From Paludibacteraceae bacterium (GTDB lineage Bacteria > Bacteroidota > Bacteroidia > Bacteroidales > Paludibacteraceae), in assembly GCA_017541805.1 (NCBI GenBank), contig JAFXYK010000001.1, positions 1-50,590 of the forward strand: a stretch of DNA of 50,590 nucleotides. The letters are read 5' to 3'. Shown in pieces: positions 1-8,065 of the stretch (position 1 is its first letter; every line of letters starts with the position of its first letter). The notes beneath the pieces are model-generated. The model had not been told where the DNA came from. It worked only from the letters and a program-made list of their open reading frames with translations, and did not search any database. Both the position numbers and the translations under genes were made by a program.

Positions 1-1
1 G

Positions 2-1522
2 TTAACCGTCAATGAACCCTACGGTACGATGACCGCACAAGAAGAAAAGCAGATCCGTCTTGCGTTTGATGCGAACTTGCCGGTAGGCGTCTATAACGAC
101 CAGATTTACCTCACCGACGAGGACGGTTTGGCCGAACCGCTTATCATCGAATACACCGTTCAAGCTAACCCGCCGTATGACGCGATAGACGAGAATAAGT
201 ATCCGCTTAACATGTCTATCTGCGGTCAGGTGAAGATCGTGAAGTCGAACCAAGAGGTATACGACAGCGACGAGCGCGATATCGTCTATGCGATGTATAA
301 GAACGAGTGCGTAGGTGCGGCGAACATCAGTTTCGATGCAGCGTCGAACAAGTCGCAGTTGTTTATGACCGTTTACGGCAACGACGACATGACTTCTCAG
401 CCTATTCGATTCCAGCTATGGCAAGCGGCGACGGGTAAGGTGTATGAGTTGAGTGCAAGCAAGAACGTGAAGTTCGCCCACGGTGCCGTCTATGGATGCG
501 GCGACGGCGATCCGTTGATCCTGCAGACCAGCGGCAGTGAGCGTCAAACAATCAATCTGCGGTCCGGATGGACTTGGGTTTCGTTCAACCTCAAACCGTC
601 GGATGAAGGCGCTATCAGCAGCTGCTTGACGGCTACCAGCGAATGGAAAGAAGGCGACCTGATCAAGAACCCGGATATCCGTAAGTTCACCACCTATTCG
701 GCGTCGAAAAAGGCGTTCTCCGGCAAGCTGACGAACCTGAATTACAAGTACACGTACATGATCTACAGTCAGGACGTCAACACGATGCAGTTGAGCGGTA
801 ATAATTTGTCGAGCGATGAGATGGTGATCCAGACGCGCAGCAAGGGTCAATGGAGCACGATGCCGTGTATGCTCAAGCAAGTGACGCCGGTAGCCGAGGC
901 GCTGTCGGACTACTACGAGAAAGCACGACCCGGCGACATGCTCAAGAGTCACGACCACTTTGCATACTTCTCGGAGAACAAGAAATGGGAAGGTGACCTG
1001 ACGGCGATGCGACCCGGCGAAGGATACCTCTTCCGCCGCATGGACTCGACGGTGGTGCAAATCCATTTCTATAACCGCAATGCGGCGAATATGCCGAAGA
1101 AGAGCACAGACCGCGATGCTGACAGAGTACAGAATACAGACGGATTCTCGAACCCGAATGCGTCCACGAATATGACGATGATAGCCCAATTGGACAATGG
1201 ACAATGGACAATGGACAATGGACAATTGAAGGTGTATGTAGGCCACGAACTCGCGGCGGTAGCGGAACCGATCGACTCGTTGTATTTCCTCACCATCCAG
1301 AGCGATCAAGTCGGTGAGTTGCGTTTCGAGATGGACGGTCAGATACTCATTCCGGAGGATGGCGTCATCAAGTACTCGGCAGACGAACATGCCGGTTCGA
1401 TCAAAGCACCGGTAGTACTGAAACCGATAGACGAGACGGGTGTGTACAAAATGATTGAAGAGGATCATGTGGTTATTATTCGGAATGGCGAAAAATACGA
1501 CGTTACAGGAAAGAAGTTGTAA
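2..1522 (+). CDS. C-terminal part of a large secreted protein of unknown function (5' end outside the window)
   Basis: The frame is open from the first complete codon of the window, so the gene starts upstream and about 506 residues are visible. No catalytic family is recognised. The visible part is rich in Asp, Asn, Ser and Tyr and reads like extracellular beta-sandwich modules; a Gly/Trp-containing stretch about 190 residues in begins a second module. The last residues (IIRNGEKYDVTGKKL) resemble the short C-terminal tails of many secreted Bacteroidetes proteins, which by family knowledge can be sorting or anchoring signals, but I cannot prove this is one. Two heptanucleotide arrays lie inside the gene and encode a Gln/Asn-rich linker. 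It is followed by a promoter for mdh, so it ends its own transcript. Function unknown. Confidence 0.75.
   Translation, partial: LTVNEPYGTMTAQEEKQIRLAFDANLPVGVYNDQIYLTDEDGLAEPLIIEYTVQANPPYDAIDENKYPLNMSICGQVKIVKSNQEVYDSDERDIVYAMYKNECVGAANISFDAASNKSQLFMTVYGNDDMTSQPIRFQLWQAATGKVYELSASKNVKFAHGAVYGCGDGDPLILQTSGSERQTINLRSGWTWVSFNLKPSDEGAISSCLTATSEWKEGDLIKNPDIRKFTTYSASKKAFSGKLTNLNYKYTYMIYSQDVNTMQLSGNNLSSDEMVIQTRSKGQWSTMPCMLKQVTPVAEALSDYYEKARPGDMLKSHDHFAYFSENKKWEGDLTAMRPGEGYLFRRMDSTVVQIHFYNRNAANMPKKSTDRDADRVQNTDGFSNPNASTNMTMIAQLDNGQWTMDNGQLKVYVGHELAAVAEPIDSLYFLTIQSDQVGELRFEMDGQILIPEDGVIKYSADEHAGSIKAPVVLKPIDETGVYKMIEEDHVVIIRNGEKYDVTGKKL
1122..1142 (+). repeat. heptamer array, word ACAGAGT/ACAGAAT, inside the secreted-protein gene
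   Basis: Almost three seven-base units (ACAGAGT, ACAGAAT, ACAGACG). The surrounding 23 bases at 1118-1140 recur exactly at 6148-6170 in another gene, where coding is on the opposite strand. Here they are translated as part of a polar linker. Confidence 0.7.
1192..1226 (+). repeat. perfect heptamer array, five copies of GGACAAT, in coding sequence
   Basis: Five exact head-to-tail copies of GGACAAT. Because 3 x 7 nt is 7 codons, the product shows a seven-residue repeat (DNGQWTM then DNGQ). Gain or loss of one unit would shift the frame of the last 100 or so residues; three units would be neutral. Confidence 0.95.
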
Positions 1523-1568
1523 AGTGAATATGCAAAATTGAGAAAAAATGCACTTTTATTCTTAAAAA

Positions 1569-1600
1569 TTTGTATATATACAAAATTTTTCGTACCTTTG
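1569..1600 (+). promoter_or_regulatory. Bacteroidetes-type promoter of mdh
   Basis: TTTG at 1569-1572 and TACCTTTG at 1593-1600 with a 20-nt spacer match the Bacteroidetes primary sigma consensus (-33 TTTG, -7 TAnnTTTG). A transcript would begin near 1607 and leave a leader of about 35 nt before mdh. Confidence 0.85.
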
Positions 1601-1642
1601 TCCGCTTTTTTGAAAATAACGTAAAAAAATATAGATACTATT

Positions 1643-2584
1643 ATGAGTAAAGTAACTGTTGTAGGCGCAGGAAACGTAGGTGCAACTTGCGCAAATGTGT
1701 TGGCCGTTAACGAGGTAGCCAACGAAGTATGTCTGATTGATATCAAGGAGGGTTTTGCCGAGGGTAAAGCTATGGATATCATGCAAACGGCACAGCTGAT
1801 GGGTTTTGATACTGTTGTGGAAGGTGTGACGAATGACTATAGCAAGACAGCAGGTAGTGACGTAGTGATCATCACTTCCGGTCTGCCTCGTAAGCCGGGT
1901 ATGACTCGTGAGGAGTTGATCGGTGTAAATGCCGGTATCGTGAAGAGTGTATGTGACCAGGTGCTCAAATACAGCCCGAACGCTATTCTCGTTGTTGTTT
2001 CCAACCCGATGGATACGATGGCTTATCTGACGCTGCATGCATTGAAGTTGCCGCGCAACCGCGTGATCGGCATGGGTGGTGCTCTGGATAGCGCACGTCT
2101 GAAATACTTCTTGAGCCAGGCGCTGAAGTGCAACGCCAACGATGTGGACGGTTTCGTTATCGGCGGTCACGGCGACACAACGATGATTCCGTTGACGAGC
2201 TACACAACCTACAAGGGTATCAACGTAAGTGAGTTCCTCAGCCCGGAGGAGTTGGAGAACGTCGTTAAGAGCACGATGGTTGGGGGTGCAACGCTGACCG
2301 GTCTGCTCGGTACAAGTGCATGGATGGCTCCGGGTGCTGCAGCTGCTTCGGTAGCAGAGGCTATCATCAAGGACCAGAAGAAGATGATTCCTTGCTCCGC
2401 TGCACTCGAAGGTGAGTACGGCATGAAGGACATCACGATCGGTGTTCCGTGTATCATCGGTAAGAACGGTATTGAGAAGATCCTGGAGCTGAACATCAGC
2501 GACGCAGAGCGCGCTAAACTGCAGGAGTCGGAAGCTGCCGTTCGTAAGACAACCGCTATCCTCAAAGAACTGAATGTCCTTTAA
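1643..2584 (+). CDS. mdh: malate dehydrogenase (NAD-dependent)
   Basis: Interconverts malate and oxaloacetate with NAD in the cytoplasm; in fermentative Bacteroidales it usually runs towards malate on the route to succinate and propionate. The 313-residue protein has the full LDH/MDH family size. Visible are the Rossmann glycine motif GAGNVG (residues 8-13), Asp33 at the end of the second strand that selects NAD over NADP, the substrate arginines in LPRKPGMTR (Arg83, Arg89), the Asp149/Arg152 pair and the catalytic His176 in GGHGD. Arg83 rather than Gln in the mobile loop favours oxaloacetate over pyruvate. It has its own promoter and is followed after 23 nt by the serine palmitoyltransferase gene, so the two may share a message. 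Confidence 0.95.
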   Translation: MSKVTVVGAGNVGATCANVLAVNEVANEVCLIDIKEGFAEGKAMDIMQTAQLMGFDTVVEGVTNDYSKTAGSDVVIITSGLPRKPGMTREELIGVNAGIVKSVCDQVLKYSPNAILVVVSNPMDTMAYLTLHALKLPRNRVIGMGGALDSARLKYFLSQALKCNANDVDGFVIGGHGDTTMIPLTSYTTYKGINVSEFLSPEELENVVKSTMVGGATLTGLLGTSAWMAPGAAAASVAEAIIKDQKKMIPCSAALEGEYGMKDITIGVPCIIGKNGIEKILELNISDAERAKLQESEAAVRKTTAILKELNVL

Positions 2585-2603
2585 ATCATAAATCATAAAT
2601 TGA
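2583..2603 (+). repeat. heptamer array, word AAATCAT, between mdh and the palmitoyltransferase gene
   Basis: Units AAATCAT, AAATCAT, AAATTGA. The array begins within the mdh stop codon and fills almost the whole gap to the next start codon. Confidence 0.7.
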
Positions 2604-2607
2604 TTTT

Positions 2608-3792
2608 ATGGATCTATTTGAAAAATGCGACCACTTTGAAACCCTCAAACAGGTTCGCAAACTAGGCATCTATCCGTATTTCCATGAGTTGGAGAGCCGT
2701 CAAGCCCCTGTGGTGAAGATGGAGAACCACCGCGTGATCATGTTGGGTTCGAATAACTACCTTGGTTTCACAGAGAACGAGGCCGTTATCAAAGCCGGTC
2801 ACGAGGCCTTGGATAAATACGGCACAGGTGTGAGCGGCAGTCGTTTCCTGAACGGCACGCTGGATCTGCACCTGCAGTTGGAGAAAGAGATCGCGGCGTT
2901 CACGGGCTACGAAGAGTGTATGACCGTGTCGACGGGTTTCCAGACCAACCTGGCCATTATCTCGGCTATTTGCGGTAAGGACGATTATATCCTCAATGAC
3001 CGTGAGAACCACGCCTCGATCTACGACGCATGTCGTCTGAGCTACGCGAAGGTGCTGCGCTACCGTCACAGCGACATGGAGGACCTGGAGCGTCAGTTGA
3101 AATCGATTCCGGAGAATGCCGGTAAGCTCATTATCACCGACGGCGTGTTCTCCATGCGCGGCGATATCTGTAAGTTACCGGAAATCTGCGCGCTGGCCGA
3201 GAAGTACGGTGCCCGCGTCATGGTGGACGATGCGCACGGATTCGGTGTGTTAGGCCCCGGTGGTCGCGGTACAGCGGCGCATTTCGGTCTGACCGACAAA
3301 GTGGATATCACGATGTTGACCTTCTCAAAGTCGCTGGCTTCTATCGGCGGATGTATGCTGACGAGTCATCGCGTAGCTGACTGGCTGCGTCACGTGAGTC
3401 GTCCGTTCATCTTCTCCGCTTCTATCACCCCGTGTTCGGCTGCTACCGCTCTGGAGGCATTGCATCAGTTGATCGCAGACCCGGAGCGGCCGACACGTCT
3501 GATGAATATCGCCAAATACTTCCAAAAACAGCTGTTGGCCAACGGTGTGAAGATCATTGAGGCGCCGACGCCGATCGTTCCTATCTTCACGTACAAGACG
3601 CTGGATACGCTATATTTCGGTAAGAAGATGTTCGACGAAGGTGTGTATGTGAATCCGGTTATCGCGCCGGCTTGCGTGGAAGGCGAGTGCTTGCTGCGCA
3701 CGACGCTGATGGCTACGCATACAGAGCCGATCATTGACGAGGCTGTACAGATCATTGCACGCGTGCTCAAAGAGGGTGCTCCTCAAATGTAA
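2608..3792 (+). CDS. spt: serine palmitoyltransferase (alpha-oxoamine synthase)
   Basis: PLP enzyme that condenses L-serine with a fatty acyl-CoA to 3-ketosphinganine, the first step of sphingolipid synthesis, which Bacteroidales perform. At 394 residues it has the size of Bacteroides SPT and shares many stretches with it (SRFLNGTLDLH, TFSKSLASIGG, VNPVIAPAC, ALMATHT). Family residues are present: the stacking histidine at about 135 (NHAS), Asp207 and His210 in VDDAHG, and the PLP lysine at about 241 (FSKSLAS). The close paralogue 2-amino-3-ketobutyrate CoA ligase is less likely because of these matches and because no threonine dehydrogenase is adjacent. The next gene, an SDR, starts one base after the stop, which fits 3-ketosphinganine reduction. 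Confidence 0.88.
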   Translation: MDLFEKCDHFETLKQVRKLGIYPYFHELESRQAPVVKMENHRVIMLGSNNYLGFTENEAVIKAGHEALDKYGTGVSGSRFLNGTLDLHLQLEKEIAAFTGYEECMTVSTGFQTNLAIISAICGKDDYILNDRENHASIYDACRLSYAKVLRYRHSDMEDLERQLKSIPENAGKLIITDGVFSMRGDICKLPEICALAEKYGARVMVDDAHGFGVLGPGGRGTAAHFGLTDKVDITMLTFSKSLASIGGCMLTSHRVADWLRHVSRPFIFSASITPCSAATALEALHQLIADPERPTRLMNIAKYFQKQLLANGVKIIEAPTPIVPIFTYKTLDTLYFGKKMFDEGVYVNPVIAPACVEGECLLRTTLMATHTEPIIDEAVQIIARVLKEGAPQM

Positions 3793-3793
3793 T

Positions 3794-4603
3794 ATGCAGA
3801 CTTTAGTGATCTCCGGAGGTAGTTCCGGAATAGGGAAAGCAACAGCCTCGCTCTTCGCAGAGCGGGGCTGGCGTGTATTTGAACTCAGTAGACGGTCGGG
3901 GGCTCCCGACAGAGCGGATAACCATTTGGGCCAAGGTTCAATAACACATATCACCTGCGACGTGACATCCGAAGAGAGTTGTAAGAAGGCTATTGCGGAG
4001 GTGCTGAAGCAGACCGATCGGATAGATGTGGTGATCTCGAATGCGGGATACGGTATCTCCGGTGCGATTGAGTTCACGGACCTAAAAGACGCGGAGCGCC
4101 AGATGGATGTGAACTTCATGGGTGCTGTTCGTCTAACGCAAGCAGTATTGCCGCAATTACGTCAACAGCGCGGAGGACGAATCATCTACACGTCGTCTGT
4201 GGCAGCTATCCTGGCTGTACCGTATCAGTCGTTCTATTCGGCTTCGAAGGCAGCGATTAACACTTTTGCGTTAGCGCTGGCGAATGAGGTGAGGGAGTTT
4301 GGTATTCGCGTGAGCGTGATGATGCCCGGAGACGTGAGCACAGGCTTCACCGACGCACGTGACAAATCGACGGCCGGAGAAGAGGTTTATTCGCATGCGC
4401 ACAAGGCGATAGCAACGATGGAGCACGATGAGCGCGACGGCATGAAGCCGATTCAAATGGCGAAGTTGTTCTATCATATTGCTACCTGCCGCAGTCCAAG
4501 GCCACAATACGTAGGCGGATTCCAATACCGCGTGTTCTGCTTCTTAGACTGCATCCTGCCCAAACGCTTCGTCAACTGGATCGAAGGGAAGATGTATAGT
4601 TAA
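3794..4603 (+). CDS. short-chain dehydrogenase/reductase, candidate 3-ketosphinganine reductase
   Basis: Classical SDR of 269 residues: glycine motif SGGSSGIG (7-14), SNAG, catalytic Ser135, and Tyr148 with Lys152 in YSASK. The start at 3794 is chosen because it lies one base after the upstream stop and gives the normal N-terminus before the first beta strand; a longer reading frame would overlap the preceding gene. The substrate cannot be read from the sequence. Adjacency to serine palmitoyltransferase suggests NADPH reduction of 3-ketosphinganine to sphinganine, but this is inference and the protein could act on another ketone. Its stop codon lies inside a heptamer array. Confidence 0.8.
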   Translation: MQTLVISGGSSGIGKATASLFAERGWRVFELSRRSGAPDRADNHLGQGSITHITCDVTSEESCKKAIAEVLKQTDRIDVVISNAGYGISGAIEFTDLKDAERQMDVNFMGAVRLTQAVLPQLRQQRGGRIIYTSSVAAILAVPYQSFYSASKAAINTFALALANEVREFGIRVSVMMPGDVSTGFTDARDKSTAGEEVYSHAHKAIATMEHDERDGMKPIQMAKLFYHIATCRSPRPQYVGGFQYRVFCFLDCILPKRFVNWIEGKMYS

Positions 4604-4632
4604 GAGTTAAGAGTGAAGAGTGAAGAGTATAA
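4598..4632 (+). repeat. heptamer array AGTTAAG/AGTGAAG spanning a stop and a start codon
   Basis: Units AGTTAAG x2, AGTGAAG x2, AGTATAA. The TAA of the SDR (4601-4603) and the GTG start of the next gene (4620-4622) are both made of repeat units, and the purine-rich words may act as ribosome binding sites. Confidence 0.85.
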
Positions 4633-5507
4633 GGATTATATCACCGTCAGGAGCTATTGACCCAACATATATCGACGGGGCAATGGAGCGTCTGCGTGCA
4701 TGGGGGTTTGCGGTAAGCGAAGGTAAACATGCGCGGGATCGATGGGGTCGTTTTGCCGGTACGGACGAGGATCGCTTAGCGGATCTCGTGGAAGCGCTGA
4801 ACGATCCGACGGTGGATGTCATCCTCTGTTCCCGCGGCGGGTACGGTCTGCAACGCATCATCGACCGTGTACCAAAGATCACGAAGCCGATCATCGGTTT
4901 TAGCGATATCACAGCCTTGCATCAGTTATCAGGAATCAGTGACCAGGCTTCCGTTCACGGTATCATGTGCAAACATATCGCGACGCTGCCGAAAGAGAGT
5001 GAAGCGATGGTTAGTCTTCGTAAGATCCTGGCCGGCGAATCGGTTGAATACACTTGGGACGCACATCCATTGAATGTCCCCGGACATGCTTGCGCACCGA
5101 TTGTAGGAGGAAACCTGAGTGTACTGTGCGGGCTTTCAGGAACGCCGTACGGCCTGAGCAAAATGAGTTACCTCTTCCCTATCCTGCTGATTGAAGATAT
5201 CGGCGAGCGGCATTATCATGTCGATCGGATGATACGTAACCTGCGTATGAGCGGTGTGTTGGCGCACCTGAGCGGACTGGTGGTAGGTCAGTTCACGGAC
5301 TGCGAGGACGATCCGCTGATGAATGCGTCGGTCTATGAGACAATAAAAGAGGCAGTTGCTGATTACAACTACCCCATTCTTTTTAACGCCCCGATCGGGC
5401 ACGTGGAACACAATGTTCCATTACTTCTGAATCACCATGCGACCATCGATAGCGGCGCGCACTGTACCTTGCTTACGCACGGCTTCGATGTAGATATCGC
5501 GGATTAA
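4620..5507 (+). CDS. LD-carboxypeptidase, peptidase family S66
   Basis: Cytoplasmic serine peptidase family that removes the terminal D-Ala from murein tetrapeptides during peptidoglycan recycling. The 295 residues show the S66 layout: N-terminal SPSG, CSRGGYG (70-76), nucleophile Ser95 in GFSDIT, glutamate near 192 in LIEDIGE, and His261 in GHVEH, giving the Ser-Glu-His triad. GTG is used as start; it is inside the heptamer array and no in-frame ATG precedes the conserved start. The last 87 nt overlap the convergent 5'-nucleotidase gene, and the overlapped part is still conserved S66 sequence, so both ends look real. Confidence 0.88.
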   Translation: MKSIRIISPSGAIDPTYIDGAMERLRAWGFAVSEGKHARDRWGRFAGTDEDRLADLVEALNDPTVDVILCSRGGYGLQRIIDRVPKITKPIIGFSDITALHQLSGISDQASVHGIMCKHIATLPKESEAMVSLRKILAGESVEYTWDAHPLNVPGHACAPIVGGNLSVLCGLSGTPYGLSKMSYLFPILLIEDIGERHYHVDRMIRNLRMSGVLAHLSGLVVGQFTDCEDDPLMNASVYETIKEAVADYNYPILFNAPIGHVEHNVPLLLNHHATIDSGAHCTLLTHGFDVDIAD

Positions 5508-6194
5508 CAAGCCGCTATCCCAGGGTTTTGGGTCGCGCGCGAGTGCTTCCATGCCATCTTTTCCTTTAGCCAGGTAACTGTTGGTTGCTACGCGATAGGT
5601 GGCGTTCGGATCGACGGGTTTACCTGCGATAGTCAGTTCCGCCAGTTCGCGGTTGACAAATTTCGCTTTCATACCTGCGATACCCTGTGCGCTACCTTTG
5701 GCGAGGAAGGTGAAGAGGTCGATGATGTCTTGTCCTTTGAGGGTGACGACAACCATCTTGTTATCGAAGGGCATCATCTTAAACACATGGCCGAGTGTGA
5801 TGTCTCCTGCGGCCCAGTTACAACGTGTTCCGCCGCGGTTGAGCAAGGCGATGTCCACTTTCTTCGGGCATACTTTTTGCGCTGCTTCGAGCAAAGCGTC
5901 TGCGGCCCAGTTGAGCATCGGGCACTCGAAGGTATCGACGTACATGGCTTCGGGAGCGTGCCCCAGCACGGTCTCCATCTTCTCATCCATAGAAGCCTTT
6001 ATCGGCGCGAGATAGTCCGTGTACGCCTGGTCGGCGATGGCATCTTTGGATGCATCGATAGCGATCGTCTCTGTAGCGATGGTTAACTCGCCCTGTTGGC
6101 ACTTCTGCTTGTTACAGCAGGCGGTGAAGAGCGTACCGACCGCTAGCGCTGACAGAGTACAGAATACAGATAGAATAAAAGATTTTGTTTTCAT
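5421..6194 (-). CDS. lipoprotein carrying a 5'-nucleotidase C-terminal domain only
   Basis: The 257 residues match the C-terminal substrate-binding domain of UshA-type 5'-nucleotidases (NRGGTRC, GDITLGHVF, PFDNKMV, ATNSYLAKGKDG). A signal peptide ends in a lipobox (LFTAC), so the protein is a surface or periplasmic lipoprotein. The metallophosphatase domain that normally precedes it is absent, and is encoded separately at 15743-16576. The gene follows psuG by 12 nt in the pseudouridine operon. Part of its signal peptide is encoded by a heptamer array that recurs in the first gene of the window. Activity on its own is doubtful; it may pair with the other half. Confidence 0.82.
   Translation of the reverse strand: MKTKSFILSVFCTLSALAVGTLFTACCNKQKCQQGELTIATETIAIDASKDAIADQAYTDYLAPIKASMDEKMETVLGHAPEAMYVDTFECPMLNWAADALLEAAQKVCPKKVDIALLNRGGTRCNWAAGDITLGHVFKMMPFDNKMVVVTLKGQDIIDLFTFLAKGSAQGIAGMKAKFVNRELAELTIAGKPVDPNATYRVATNSYLAKGKDGMEALARDPKPWDSGLLIRDIYIEAVRKQGTVRAAIDGRMVIQK
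6152..6172 (-). repeat. heptamer array ACAGAGT/ACAGAAT inside a lipoprotein signal peptide
   Basis: Read on the plus strand the units are ACAGAGT, ACAGAAT, ACAGATA; the gene runs on the minus strand and uses them as hydrophobic-core codons (SVFCTL). 6148-6170 equals 1118-1140 exactly. Confidence 0.75.
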
Positions 6195-6206
6195 AGCATT
6201 CCTTAT

Positions 6207-7121
6207 TTATAACGCACACATAGCGCGCGCGGTGCGCGCGGCCAATCGCGCGTTGTTCAATACCAATTGGATGTTAGCGGCCAGACTGTCTCCACCGGTG
6301 AGGTCCTTCACTTTCGCCAAGAGGAACGGCGTACATTGCTTGCCGTGGATGCCTGCAGCTTCCATATCTTGGATAGCATGGTCGATTGCACAGTCAATCA
6401 CTTCCTTCGGCATCGAGTACTCTTCAGGGATGGGGTTCGTAACGAGCATGCCACCTTTGAGTCCGCAGTCTATCTTCGCTTTGAACGCTGCCGCCAGTTC
6501 TTCGGGTGTATCGATGCGATAGTCCACTTCGAAGCCGCTATGACGGGTGTAGAAAGCCGGCAGTTCGTTGGTCTGATAACCGATTACGGGCACACCTTTG
6601 GTCTCGAGGTACTCGAGTGTGAGGCCGAGGTCAAGGATCGACTTGGCTCCGGCACAGATAACCATGACAGGTGTCTGCGCCAGTTCATCGAGGTCGGCAG
6701 ATATATCAAAAGTCTGTTGTGCATGACGATGCACGCCGCCGATACCTCCGGTAGCGAAGATCTTGATTCCAGCCATAGCGGCAATGATCATCGTGGTGGT
6801 GACGGTGGTCGCTCCATCTTCTTTACGTGCGATAAGTACAGGCAAGTCACGACGCGAAGCCTTGATGACTGCCGGTCCTTTCTTTCCTAAGTACTCGATC
6901 TCCTCCGGCGTACAACCTGCTTTGAGTTGACCGCCTATGATGGCGATGGTAGCAGGTACGGCGCCGTTGTCACGAATCGTTTGTTCTACGCGCAGGGCCG
7001 TCTCCACGTTCTGCGGATAGGGCATGCCATGACTGATAATGGTTGACTCGAGTGCTACTACGGGTTTTCCGGTGCTGAGTGCTTCTTGCACTTCCGGAGA
7101 GAGAGAGAGGTATTGGTTCAT
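6207..7121 (-). CDS. psuG: pseudouridine-5'-phosphate glycosidase
   Basis: Splits pseudouridine 5'-phosphate into uracil and ribose 5-phosphate, breaking a C-C glycosidic bond, with a metal ion in the cytoplasm. Full length for the family at 304 residues. Family stretches are clear: VALESTIISHGMPYPQN near the N-terminus, GGQLKAGC, KASRRDLP, the TTVTTTMI and FATGGIGGVHR region, and VICAGAKSILDLG around 150-180. It follows psuK and precedes the nucleotidase domain, a catabolic arrangement that recovers uracil from modified RNA. The psuK-psuG gap is filled by a heptamer array. Confidence 0.95.
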   Translation of the reverse strand: MNQYLSLSPEVQEALSTGKPVVALESTIISHGMPYPQNVETALRVEQTIRDNGAVPATIAIIGGQLKAGCTPEEIEYLGKKGPAVIKASRRDLPVLIARKEDGATTVTTTMIIAAMAGIKIFATGGIGGVHRHAQQTFDISADLDELAQTPVMVICAGAKSILDLGLTLEYLETKGVPVIGYQTNELPAFYTRHSGFEVDYRIDTPEELAAAFKAKIDCGLKGGMLVTNPIPEEYSMPKEVIDCAIDHAIQDMEAAGIHGKQCTPFLLAKVKDLTGGDSLAANIQLVLNNARLAARTARAMCAL

Positions 7122-7125
7122 TTAT

Positions 7126-7153
7126 GATTTTAAATTTTTGATTTTTGATTTAT
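7126..7153 (-). repeat. heptamer array GATTTTA/GATTTTT between psuK and psuG
   Basis: Four units on the plus strand: GATTTTA, AATTTTT, GATTTTT, GATTTAT. The stop codon of psuK (7150-7152) lies in the last unit. Confidence 0.75.
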
Positions 7154-8046
7154 AGCAAAATATTTGCAATATCGGGATTGACAGCTTTGGGGCTCATGAG
7201 GGTAGCGCGTGCGGCCATGAGTCCGTATTGGGCGGTCTGCGGGAACGCTATTCCTTTGGTATAAGCGAAGACGACACCGGCGAGGAACGCATCGCCTGCT
7301 CCGGTGGTGTTAACGATCTCTCCAGGCAAGGTCGGGAAGAGCCATTCTTCGGCTGCATTGCGGCAATAGACGCCTTCGGCGCCAAGGGTGATATAGACAT
7401 GTGCGACACCCAGGTCAAGCAGTTGTTGCGCCGCCTCGGCATAGGTCGCGGCATTGGTGACAGCCAGTGCCTCTTTGAGGTTCAGTTTGAGGGAATGGAG
7501 AAAGGGCAGTTTTGCATTACGCAAGGCATTGATGACGCGATGCGCTTTGGTAGTACTGACGCCGTCGATGAAGAGCGGTGTGGTCACATTATCCATGAGC
7601 CAACGGATCGCATCTTCGCTGATGTTCGTGTCCGCTACGACGTAGTCGGATGCGCTGATCTCGCCATGTCGTTTCATGAGCCATTCGGGTGTGATGGCTT
7701 TGATGGCATCGGTGTCTGCGACAGCGGCTATCATCTCTCCTCCGTGATTGTTGATACAGAGGTAAATACCGGAGCGGAAAGACTCATCGCGTTCGGAGAG
7801 GTGCACGTCAATATGCTGCTGCTTAGAATGATCGATGAGTAAGCCGCCGAAGAGGTCACCGCCGAAGATCGTCAGCAGTTGAGTATGTGCGCCGAGGAGC
7901 GAGAGGTTATGCGCTATGTTCCGCGCCACACCGCCGTATCCCACGTCAATATGACCGGGATTGGAGTCAGCTGCGATAAAAGCATCGTTGAGGGTAGCAG
8001 AGAGATCGACATTCGCGCCCCCTATGACAGATATTCGTGTTTCCAT
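7150..8046 (-). CDS. psuK: pseudouridine kinase, PfkB family
   Basis: Phosphorylates pseudouridine at the 5' position, supplying the substrate of PsuG. The 298-residue protein has PfkB signatures: an N-terminal GGANVD substrate motif, GGVARNIAHNLSLLG (about 38-52), and the C-terminal ATP and catalytic motif NTTGAGDAF with the general-base Asp. The assignment to pseudouridine rather than another nucleoside rests on its position directly upstream of psuG. It follows a small lipoprotein gene by 19 nt, and the promoter for the group lies upstream of that gene. Confidence 0.9.
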   Translation of the reverse strand: METRISVIGGANVDLSATLNDAFIAADSNPGHIDVGYGGVARNIAHNLSLLGAHTQLLTIFGGDLFGGLLIDHSKQQHIDVHLSERDESFRSGIYLCINNHGGEMIAAVADTDAIKAITPEWLMKRHGEISASDYVVADTNISEDAIRWLMDNVTTPLFIDGVSTTKAHRVINALRNAKLPFLHSLKLNLKEALAVTNAATYAEAAQQLLDLGVAHVYITLGAEGVYCRNAAEEWLFPTLPGEIVNTTGAGDAFLAGVVFAYTKGIAFPQTAQYGLMAARATLMSPKAVNPDIANILL

Positions 8047-8065
8047 GGTTAACCGTTACGGTTGG

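Noticed and set aside
416..1468. 350-codon open frame on the minus strand opposite the first gene
   Set aside because: Antisense shadow of a real coding frame; Arg/His-rich, low-complexity composition, no family motif and no promoter.
1521..1556. Terminator after the first gene (AAAGTG and CACTTT arms)
   Set aside because: Only six base pairs with a 24-nt loop; too weak to call.
1562..2596. 344-codon minus-strand frame opposite mdh
   Set aside because: mdh is certain from its catalytic motifs, and this frame crosses the mdh promoter.
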